Source of the DNA: Clostridium ljungdahlii DSM 13528
Lineage (GTDB): Bacteria; Bacillota; Clostridia; Clostridiales; Clostridiaceae
Assembly: GCF_000143685.1 (NCBI RefSeq)
Contig: NC_014328.1
Coordinates: 1,612,001-1,676,000 of the forward strand
Length of the DNA: 64,000 nt
Reading direction: 5' to 3'
Part shown: positions 57,129 to 64,000 of the stretch, in pieces
How the letters are laid out: each line of letters starts with the position of its first letter
Position numbering within the stretch: position 1 is the stretch's first letter
Translations under genes and position numbers: made by a program
The notes under the pieces: generated by a model
Databases searched by the model: none
What the model saw: the letters and a program-made list of their open reading frames with translations, nothing else
What the model was told of the DNA's origin: nothing

Positions 57129-58592
57129 TTGGGCATTAAATTGAAAAATTATAAGTTTGAAAATTCTAATTCATTGACAAATGATGATTTAAAACCGATT
57201 ATAAAAGAAAGACGTACGTGGAAGACTGTTAATTATGCTACACTTTGGATGGGAATCATTCATAATATTCCTACTTATGCTACTGTAGGAGGGTTAATAG
57301 CATTAGGGCTTTCGCCATGGCAAACCCTAGGAATAATTATTACTGCTTCTCTAATATTATATGCTGCATTAACACTTAATGGACATGCAGGCACAAAATT
57401 TGGAGTACCATTTCCAGTTTTAATTCGTTCCTCCTTTGGTGTTATTGGTGCTAATATTCCAGCAATGTTGAGAGCATTTGTTGCTATTATGTGGTTTGGA
57501 ATTCAAACATATGCAGGAAGCACAGCTATTAATATTTTGATACAAAAACTTTGGCCATCATGGAATAGCCTTGGTGGTAACTGGAGTTTTTTTGGACTTC
57601 ATCTTTCGGGTATGATTTCATTTTTGTTATTTTGGGCACTTCATTTATTTACATTAAATCATGGTATGGAATCTATTAAAAAATTTGAAGTTTTTGCAGG
57701 CCCAATGGTTTATCTAGTCTTTGGTGGTATGGTTTTTTGGGCTATTAGCATTGCTGGTGGTCTTGGACCAATTTATTCTCAACCAGGAAAGTTTAGAACA
57801 TTTAAGGAAGCATTTTGGCCTTTTGTTGCAGGTGTTACGGGAGTTATATCAATATGGGCAACTTTGATATTAAATATTCCTGATTTTACACGTTTTGCGG
57901 AATCTCAAGAAGCTCAAAAGAAGGGACAATTTTTAGGATTACCTGGAACTTTTGCACTGTTTGCATTTGCTAGTATTACTGTAACGTCAGGAACTCAGGT
58001 AGCTTATGGAAAACCAATTTGGAATATTGTAGATGTACTTTCTCGTTTTGATAGTCCATTTGTAATTGCAGCTGCAGTAATTACACTTTGCATTGCAGCA
58101 ATGTCGGTTAATGTTGCATCAAATATGGTCTCACCTGCGTATGATATTGCTAATTTATTTCCTAAGTATGTAAATTTTAAACGTGGAGCTTATATTACAG
58201 CAATTTTAGCTGTGTTTACTTTTCCATGGAAGACAATGGAAAGTGCTACAAATGTAATGTCATTTTTAGGAACAATTGGTGGGGCACTTGGTCCGGTTGC
58301 AGGTATTATGTTTGCTGATTATTTTATTATACGTAAGCAAGAATTAAATGTGGATGATTTATATGCTTTGAATGGAGAATATACTTATAATAAAGGATAT
58401 AATTATCGAGCATTTATTGCTACGCTAATTGGAGCATTTTTTGCACTAATAGGAGACTTCATTCCTTCATTAAAAAGTTTAAGTAATATTTCATGGTTTG
58501 TAGGTGTTGCTATAGCTGCAATTGTTTATGTAGGTTTAATGAAAATTGATTCTCCAAATATAAAATTAAGTACAATAAATTCCCAGAAGTAA
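57129..58592 (+). CDS. NCS1 family permease (2)
   Basis: A 487-aa membrane protein of the same family as the one at 52764. Its N-terminal block reads NDDLKPIIKERRTWKTVNYA, then WMGIIHNIPTYATVGGLIAL in helix 1 and MVSPAYDIANLFPKYVNFKR in helix 8. TTG 57129 (LGIKLKNYK) fits AGGAGGG nine bases upstream; an ATG at 57111 overlaps the RBS. Differences in helix 1 (HNIPTYAT against HSVGGYTF) imply another substrate than permease 1. It is the last gene of the cluster, followed by IS debris. Confidence 0.84.
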   Translation: MGIKLKNYKFENSNSLTNDDLKPIIKERRTWKTVNYATLWMGIIHNIPTYATVGGLIALGLSPWQTLGIIITASLILYAALTLNGHAGTKFGVPFPVLIRSSFGVIGANIPAMLRAFVAIMWFGIQTYAGSTAINILIQKLWPSWNSLGGNWSFFGLHLSGMISFLLFWALHLFTLNHGMESIKKFEVFAGPMVYLVFGGMVFWAISIAGGLGPIYSQPGKFRTFKEAFWPFVAGVTGVISIWATLILNIPDFTRFAESQEAQKKGQFLGLPGTFALFAFASITVTSGTQVAYGKPIWNIVDVLSRFDSPFVIAAAVITLCIAAMSVNVASNMVSPAYDIANLFPKYVNFKRGAYITAILAVFTFPWKTMESATNVMSFLGTIGGALGPVAGIMFADYFIIRKQELNVDDLYALNGEYTYNKGYNYRAFIATLIGAFFALIGDFIPSLKSLSNISWFVGVAIAAIVYVGLMKIDSPNIKLSTINSQK

Positions 58593-58605
58593 TGCGTCAA
58601 CCATT

Positions 58606-58999
58606 TTCGAAAATCTCCACAATCAATCTTATGATCTAAGTGTTAAATTAATTTTATCAACAGATGGTTGTTTTTCAAACACAGATTTGGTATGATTGAT
58701 TTCAAGAGCAAATTTGGTAATGAATTCTTTTATGTAGTGGTTGAAGAATTCATTTGCCTGTTCCAGGATTGTTACAGCTGCTTAGTTCAAATCCTAAGGG
58801 TAACCGTGACTGTAACGTTTGGAATAGACGCTCTACACGACCATTTGCTTGAGAGATACTACTAGTTTTAATTTCTGTACCTTTCTAATTATGTCTATCT
58901 CATTTATATATTGTTATGAGTTATATTTTAACACTATTTTTTATTTATTTGGAATATAATTGCAAAGGGTATACTAAGATATTATCGTAAATCAATCAT
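58606..58999 (-). mobile_element. IS remnant, left end fused to transposase C terminus (ISNCY-like)
   Basis: On the minus strand, 58999-58880 matches the IS left end at 44481. Directly after it the reading continues with SISQANGRVERLFQTLQSRL, then after a shift ANEFLNHYIKEFITKFALEI and NHTKSVFEKQPSVDKINLTL: the C-terminal part of an integrase-type transposase. The middle of the gene, with most of the catalytic core, has been deleted, so the element is dead. Confidence 0.75.
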
Positions 59000-59040
59000 A
59001 ATTATTTTACAATCATATATAGGTTAAGAGGAGGGTTTAA

Positions 59041-59253
59041 ATGGAAAAGAAACAATACATCTGCCCAAAATGTGGAAATACAGAATATGAATCAGATCAA
59101 TTTCAGGCAACAGGAGGAAATTTCTCAAAGATATTTGATGTACAGAATAAGAAATTTATTACTATTAGTTGTAAAAAATGTGGGTATACAGAATTGTATA
59201 AGGCACAGTCTTCAGCTGGATGGAATATTCTAGATTTTCTTATAGGCAATTAA
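59041..59253 (+). CDS. Small zinc-ribbon protein (DUF2082-like)
   Basis: A 70-aa protein with two CxxC knuckles: CPKCGNTEY near residue 9 and CKKCGYTELY near 44, which together bind one zinc. The spacing and the QATGGNFSKIFDVQNKKF stretch between them match the DUF2082 nucleic-acid-binding family. RBS GAGGAGGG. It is 31 bp upstream of a nitroreductase gene and probably co-transcribed. The role is unknown. Confidence 0.82.
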   Translation: MEKKQYICPKCGNTEYESDQFQATGGNFSKIFDVQNKKFITISCKKCGYTELYKAQSSAGWNILDFLIGN

Positions 59254-59284
59254 CTTATAATATATATGAAAGGAAGACATCATT

Positions 59285-59806
59285 ATGAATGAAGTTTTAC
59301 AAAATATTTTAACAAGAAGAAGTGTAAGAAAGTTCAAAGAAGAACAAATAAAAGACGAAGAATTAGAATTGATTTTAAAAGCTGGGGTGTATGCACCAAG
59401 TGGTATGAACAAACAAACTTGGCAGTTTACAGTCGTTCAAAGTAGAGAGAAGATGGAGCTGCTAGCAAAAGTAGTTAGAAAAGCATTAGGAAGAGACGCT
59501 GGATATAATTTTTATGCACCTCCAACTTTAATTATGTTGTCCAATGAGAAGGAAAATGTAAATGGACTTGCTGATTGTGCTTGTGCTCTTGAAAATATAT
59601 TTCTAATGGCAAATTCACTAGGGATAGGTTCCTGTTGGATCAATCAATTAAGAACTATTTGTGATGAAAAAGAAGTAAGGGAAGTACTAAGTAGTTTTGG
59701 TATACCTGAAAATCATATTGTTTGGGGAATGGCATCCATTGGATATCCTGAAGGCATATCAAAAGCACATGAGAGAAAAGATGGAGTTATTAAATTTGTA
59801 AAATAA
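59285..59806 (+). CDS. Nitroreductase family protein (2)
   Basis: A 173-aa FMN oxidoreductase with TRRSVRKFKEEQIKDEE at the N terminus, APSGMNKQTWQFTVV, and GIGSCWINQLR near the flavin site. It is related to, but clearly different from, the protein at 46678. GAAAGGAAG is the RBS. It follows the zinc-ribbon gene and precedes a palindromic element; no link to the allantoin genes is evident. Confidence 0.9.
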   Translation: MNEVLQNILTRRSVRKFKEEQIKDEELELILKAGVYAPSGMNKQTWQFTVVQSREKMELLAKVVRKALGRDAGYNFYAPPTLIMLSNEKENVNGLADCACALENIFLMANSLGIGSCWINQLRTICDEKEVREVLSSFGIPENHIVWGMASIGYPEGISKAHERKDGVIKFVK

Positions 59807-59816
59807 TAATATAAAA

Positions 59817-60067
59817 TTTCTAAACGAAAAATCAACTTATACTGCGGATATTTTTAATAATTAGAAATTAAGAGTTAAGAATTAATAATTATGGTTGATT
59901 TTCTTCCGTTAATACTACAGAAAATCTAAAACATAGTGCAATTAAAGCAAAGCTTCAATAAACTTTAAATTTAAGTTTTTTCGAGCATATTGAAGAAAAA
60001 AATTCACTCACTATTAATTCTTAACTTAAAAATATGCCTACGTATAAGTTGATTTTTAAGTTAGAAA
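59817..60067. repeat. Long palindromic element (MITE-like), copy 2, with nested repeat
   Basis: Outer arms TTTCTAAACGAAAAATCAAC and GTTGATTTTTAAGTTAGAAA, with inner ACTGCGGATATTTTTAA against TTAAAAATATGCC, match copy 1 at 36439. The core is different: it begins AGAGTTAAGAATTAATAATT and ends ACTATTAATTCTTAACTT, the arms of the repeat in the pbuX leader (29011). It therefore looks like one repeat family inserted inside another. No protein is coded. Confidence 0.8.
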
Positions 60068-60072
60068 TCTTG

Positions 60073-60176
60073 TATAGGGTTTATAAGTCTAAAATTAAAT
60101 TATGCATATAGTTAAACCATTGAGATCAATAGATTTCAATTAATGTATAATTTAAGTTATTAGTTAAAAACCCTAT
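60073..60176. repeat. Adjacent hairpin repeat
   Basis: TATAGGGTTT (60073-60082) and AAAACCCTATA (60166-60176) are outer arms; TTAAATTATGCAT and ATGTATAATTTAA are inner ones. The outer word also closes the palindrome at 36439. 60177-60383 holds nothing else that I recognise. Confidence 0.65.
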
Positions 60177-60383
60177 AGATAGTTAACTCTACAATTAAGC
60201 TTATCCAAATTGCTAACTTTATTTAAATGCTAAAGTTATAAATTCAACTGAGACTTATATAAGCAATTTTAGGTAATGATAGATTTAACTTTAAACTTTA
60301 TGATTTATATAAGAAACACAGAAACAACAAATTTTAATGCCAATATTAAGTATGTTTCTAGTGAAGATGAAAAATGTAAAGCT

Positions 60384-61553
60384 CTAAGCTTTCTGTAGTA
60401 GTTTACTGTTTTTATATTTCATAAAGGCAATTTTAGCAGAGTATAGTGCAAGTCCTACTGGTAACCAAAATGCGCCGAACCTAAGCTCATTTTGCAAATA
60501 AGGAAGCATAAGATCAAAGCTTAATCCTTTTAAGTTTAACATTTTTAATGCTACAGTCATATGTCTGAATGGCCATAGAATATTAAGAGCATCTGCCATC
60601 CCATTTGGCAGCAGATAATCTGGCATCACAACACCACAGGTTAGAAATATAACTATATTTATCAAATTAAAAAACAGTATAAAGTGACCAAGGTTATCCA
60701 TAAATGATGTTAAAACTAATCCCATAGCTGTAAGGTTAATAAAAAATAAACTCATTAAAACAATATATATTAATATATCACCACGAAGAGGTACACAGAA
60801 TAATTTATCAACAATACATAAGCAAGTGAAAATTACTATACTACATAGAGTAGAATATAGTAATATTCTTCCTATAAGGCCAATTACAGCTTTTACACCT
60901 TCTTTTGAACGCATCTTAATATGTGCAAATTGCTCTTTCTTCTTCATTAAAGCAGGTACTAAAAGTAGTGGTACAAAAAAACCTTGATTAACTAAAGGTA
61001 TCAAAGTATAAATTAAATATCTAAGATAACTACTTTGAGGCTCATACAGTACGCGTTCAACATAAGAAAAGTTTAAAACAGTTTGCTTAGATTGGTATGG
61101 AACCATACCATTTCCTTGAAGAACACTTATTTGAGCACCAGCATTTACCGTACCTAAAACCTGACTAGCATATGCTAAAACATTGGATAGTATGGGAAGA
61201 TCAGTTCCATCTATTAGCAATAAGGCACTAGGTGATTTTGCCATACTTACATCTTTTTCAAAATGCTTAGGTATTATTATACCTCCATTTACCCTACGAT
61301 CTCTTATTGCTTTTTCAAGTTCAGTATCCGAATTTGCATAATAATTAACATTTAAACCTGGGTTAATTTTAAGCTGTTGTACAATAGTTCTTGACAAATT
61401 TGAATTATCTCTATCAACTACACCAAATGGAAGATGCTCTATATAAGGATTAGACATGGCATAGCCAAAAATAAGTGTTGCTACAATAGTGAGTATAATA
61501 GTCTTAAGTAGGGAGCTTCTTTCTTCTTTTAATATCTTAAAAAGACTGTTCAT
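60384..61553 (-). CDS. ABC-2 type permease (YhhJ/YbhR-like)
   Basis: A 389-aa membrane protein. An N-terminal helix (TIILTIVATLIFGYAM) is followed by a large outer domain with GVVDRDNSNLSRTIVQQL and a C-terminal set of five helices including VPLLLVPALMKKKEQ. Such proteins work as a pair with a second permease and an HlyD-type adaptor; here the neighbouring permease and HlyD gene lie upstream. The start overlaps the preceding stop by one base (TAATG). No ATPase gene is present in the window. Confidence 0.82.
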   Translation of the reverse strand: MNSLFKILKEERSSLLKTIILTIVATLIFGYAMSNPYIEHLPFGVVDRDNSNLSRTIVQQLKINPGLNVNYYANSDTELEKAIRDRRVNGGIIIPKHFEKDVSMAKSPSALLLIDGTDLPILSNVLAYASQVLGTVNAGAQISVLQGNGMVPYQSKQTVLNFSYVERVLYEPQSSYLRYLIYTLIPLVNQGFFVPLLLVPALMKKKEQFAHIKMRSKEGVKAVIGLIGRILLYSTLCSIVIFTCLCIVDKLFCVPLRGDILIYIVLMSLFFINLTAMGLVLTSFMDNLGHFILFFNLINIVIFLTCGVVMPDYLLPNGMADALNILWPFRHMTVALKMLNLKGLSFDLMLPYLQNELRFGAFWLPVGLALYSAKIAFMKYKNSKLLQKA

Positions 61554-62718
61554 TATGTTATCACCTCTTCATCTTGACTATTGATGATACTATTTTTCTC
61601 ATTTATTCTAATATTTCTAAGCCTTTTAGCCTCTTTCATTTTATATAAAAGGAATGTAACCACCCACATAAAAATCATAAATTTAGTAAGCCAGAATATA
61701 TTAGATAAGTTATCTTGAAAACTTCCGCCTATAAGTGTTAAATCTCTTAGAGGTATGGCATAGTAGTAAAATGGAATATATTTAGCTATTATAGGAGCAA
61801 TATCAGGCATAGCTACAGTTGGAAATGTGTATCCAACCAAAAATAGAGTTATTGCTACTGGGCCTGCTAGTCCTACTGCATCTATCTGCTTTCCATTAAA
61901 CAAGATACTTAAAAGTACTCCCACAAATGTCATTCCAATACAAAAGAGAATAGTTAACATAACTCCTGCTTCAACAGACCCTCTATAAGGTAAACCAAAA
62001 TATTTACAAAAAATTACAAATATAGTAAAAACACAAGCTGATCCCAGAAGTCCAACCATAATACCTTTAATCCATATTTTTTTATAGCTATTACCTTTTT
62101 TATTAATAAAATTACAACTATAATCATTCCAACCTGAATAGTATTGATTGAAAATCCTGGAATGAAAAAATTAAACATATTTTGAGTAGGATTTCCTATA
62201 AGTCTATAATTGTAACCTATAGGATTGATATAATTTTTAGCTACTTCTGGCATTAATCCAAGTTGATCCTCTGCTACATTTATTAAATATGCTGATTTAA
62301 TGGTACCTAGAATTTGTGCAATTTTTGTTTTACTAGAAGCAGTCATGGCCATTTGTGCCCCATCATAAACAACCATAATGTTGGGATTCTTTCCATCAGT
62401 TAGATCCTTTGAAAAATTTTTAGGAATAATAAATCCTACAGCTATGTCTCCTTTGTCTATTAAATCTTTAACATCATTATCAATTTGGCTATATGCAACT
62501 ATATTAAATGTTGAATTTGTCCTTAGTTCCCTAACAAAAGATTGAGATAATAAAGAGTTATCATGATCTACAATAATAGTTGGAATTTGACTAAGTGAAT
62601 GAGCACTAAATTCAAGTGCTAAAACAATAGCCCCCCCAATGCCAATTATAAAAAGCATTAAGATAGGAGTTATCATATACTTAAATTTTAATATTGTTTC
62701 TTTCATAATAATCATCAC
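61553..62718 (-). pseudogene. ABC-2 type permease, split by a frameshift
   Basis: Two overlapping frames make one gene. The first (62718 to about 62096) gives the N-terminal helix and outer domain with PTIIVDHDNSLLSQSFVREL and reaches GMIIVVILLIKK. The second continues GNSYKKIWIKGIMVGLLGSA and ends at 61553. Adding one A to the six-A run at 62096-62101 (T on the plus strand) restores a 388-aa protein, the same length as its neighbour. It may be a sequencing slip, a slippage-controlled site or a true mutation. The HlyD stop overlaps its GTG/ATG start region. Confidence 0.75.
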
Positions 62719-63767
62719 TTCTTTCCAAAATCAACAAAGGCTGTCATTCCAGCATGAAGTGGTTTATTCATATCAATTAATTCAACTTTAATCCCATAGG
62801 ACACTATATCAAAATCCCCATTATCATTTGTTGCCCTTTTAACTGCAAAATCAGCATCCTTATTAATTCTAACTATTTTACCTTTAAACTTTTGATTAGG
62901 ATAAGCAGGAATTTTCACAGGCACTTCTTCATTTAACTTCACTTTTGAAAGATCTGTTTCTTTTATATCACATTCAACCCAGGGTGCAACTGTATTTGTC
63001 ATTACAAGAAGAGGCATTCCTGTAGATACAAGTTCACCAACCTCTACATTTAACTGATTTACAACTCCATCTGCCGGTGCTGTTATTGTTGTATCATTTA
63101 TATAACTTTGCACTTCATCTTGCCCACCTTCAGCTTGTTTAATTTGGGCTTGATATCCCTGTATTGTTGCATCTGCTTGACTTACTTGTGCTTGTAATGC
63201 GGCTATATCTTCAGGTCTTGATCCATCTTTAGCAACATCATATTGATTTTGTGCCACCTCCATATCTGTTTGAGCCTTATCTAAATCTTCTTTAGCTGCA
63301 TAGCCTTTACTATACAGTGCATTTATCCTATCGTATGTAGATTTCGCTAAATCATATTGAGATTTGGCTTCATCAATTTCCTCCGGTCTTGCTCCATTTT
63401 GAGCCTTCTGAAGTTGTGCTTGTGCTGATGATTTTGCTGCTTGTGCTGCTTTCATTTGTTCAGTAGCTGCATCGATTTGAGCTTTTGATTGAGCTTCTTT
63501 TGCAATTAGCGAACTATTATCTATAGTTATTAAAACTTGTCCGTTTTTTATGCTGTCACCTTCAGCTACCTTTATAGCTGTTATTTTTCCTGCAGCTTTA
63601 GAATTTATATTTATTTCTTTAGTCTCTATGTCTCCTTGAACAGTTAAGTGGTCACTTTGCTGTTTTACTATTTTATCTCCTGTCAAAACAAAATTCTTAC
63701 TACATCCTGAAAACAAACCTGTTGTAATTGTTAGAGCTAATACTAATGCAATTTTTTTTCTTTTCAT
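62715..63767 (-). CDS. HlyD-family membrane fusion lipoprotein
   Basis: A 350-aa exporter adaptor. N-terminal signal with lipobox LFSGC, so it is probably anchored by lipid outside the membrane. Biotinyl-like/lipoyl half domains (GKITAIKVAEGDSIKNGQVL and TITAPADGVVNQLNVEVGEL) flank a coiled-coil hairpin of about 130 residues rich in A and Q. The C-terminal beta-barrel contains VKIPAYPNQKFKGKIVRI. It should join the two permeases to form a drug or toxin exporter. AGGAGG before the start is strong. It is the second gene after a MarR-type gene. Confidence 0.88.
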   Translation of the reverse strand: MKRKKIALVLALTITTGLFSGCSKNFVLTGDKIVKQQSDHLTVQGDIETKEININSKAAGKITAIKVAEGDSIKNGQVLITIDNSSLIAKEAQSKAQIDAATEQMKAAQAAKSSAQAQLQKAQNGARPEEIDEAKSQYDLAKSTYDRINALYSKGYAAKEDLDKAQTDMEVAQNQYDVAKDGSRPEDIAALQAQVSQADATIQGYQAQIKQAEGGQDEVQSYINDTTITAPADGVVNQLNVEVGELVSTGMPLLVMTNTVAPWVECDIKETDLSKVKLNEEVPVKIPAYPNQKFKGKIVRINKDADFAVKRATNDNGDFDIVSYGIKVELIDMNKPLHAGMTAFVDFGKK

Positions 63768-63799
63768 ATAAATCCTCCCAAACCAACTAATATATTTAC

Positions 63800-64000
63800 T
63801 TATAAGAACCTGTTAGTCAAACGTTGTCTAATTTTTACAAGTGATTCATGTAGAATTTGCATCTGTTCTTCTGGTAAAACACCTAATAAAGACACTATAA
63901 TATTTTCTTTATCTGGTAATATCTCAGCTAAAATTTTCTTCCCATCTTCTGTTATAGTAATCTTTGTATATCTCCTATCATTTTTATTTTCCTGTCGTAG
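63800..64000 (-). CDS. MarR family regulator, 5' end outside window
   Basis: The last 66 codons are present and run off the right edge. They begin LRQENKNDRRYTKITITEDG, the wing of a MarR winged helix with the conserved DRR, and continue with a dimerisation helix LPEEQMQILHESLVKIRQRL. It lies 33 bp upstream of the HlyD gene on the same strand, so it is probably the local repressor of that export operon. Confidence 0.82.
   Translation of the reverse strand, partial: LRQENKNDRRYTKITITEDGKKILAEILPDKENIIVSLLGVLPEEQMQILHESLVKIRQRLTNRFL

Noticed and set aside
60300..60398. A 32-codon frame on the plus strand ending inside the permease gene
   Set aside because: No RBS and it overlaps the 3' end of a real gene on the other strand.

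Overview
The window is AT-rich, densely coded low-GC Firmicutes DNA. The clostridial-type 16S rRNA, RBSs of the AGGAGG type, frequent TTG/GTG starts, T-box and guanine riboswitches, and the anaerobic purine/allantoin gene set point to a cluster I Clostridium, possibly a solventogenic or acetogenic species; the species cannot be fixed from this view alone. The left edge cuts an FGGY sugar kinase and the right edge cuts a MarR-type regulator.

Layout: (1) 1-7.7 kb: 3' part of a sugar kinase, a fossil of a 23S 3' end, an initiator tRNA-Met, tandem promoters and a complete 16S-23S-5S operon. Each rRNA gene is preceded by the same 118-bp self-closing element. (2) 7.8-11.1 kb: a frameshifted small membrane gene, a CPBP protease-like membrane protein and an OmpR-type two-component system. 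(3) 11.3-18.0 kb: an old-yellow-enzyme-type reductase and an iron alcohol dehydrogenase divergent from a PucR-type regulator, then a NUDIX regulator, a DUF4291 gene and a truncated NADAR gene (an NAD/ADP-ribose locus). (4) 18.4-29.3 kb: MutS2-like ATPase without Smr, M42 peptidase, NatAB-like ABC exporter, an isoleucine T-box in front of threonine deaminase, two uncharacterised genes, and a guanine-riboswitch xpt-pbuX operon. (5) 29.4-40.7 kb: a broken subtilase, a lone McrB-like ATPase, a MarR-controlled heterodimeric ABC exporter, a DUF6323/DUF6179/WYL operon and a zinc-ribbon/GyrI-like protein. (6) 40.7-46.4 kb: MATE transporter, AraC regulator fused to a GH39-like domain, IS debris and a second PucR-type regulator. 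(7) 47.5-58.6 kb: an eight-gene allantoin fermentation cluster. (8) 58.6-64 kb: IS debris, zinc ribbon, nitroreductase, and a MarR-HlyD-ABC-2 permease operon with one frameshifted permease.

The allantoin cluster is the main metabolic system. Two NCS1 permeases import ureide or purine-type substrates, two allantoinase paralogues open the ring, AllC and AllE carry allantoate to ureidoglycolate, a carbamoyltransferase yields carbamoyl phosphate, and carbamate kinase makes ATP. The expected ureidoglycolate dehydrogenase AllD is absent. In its place sits a ketol-acid reductoisomerase homologue that has lost the KARI catalytic lysine and the second metal-site glutamates, so it may be a repurposed dehydrogenase. 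This is the most interesting protein-level observation. The most interesting non-coding observation is a roughly 140-185 nt structured element present three times (11.2, 30.1 and 39.9 kb, both strands), with covarying stems and no coding content.
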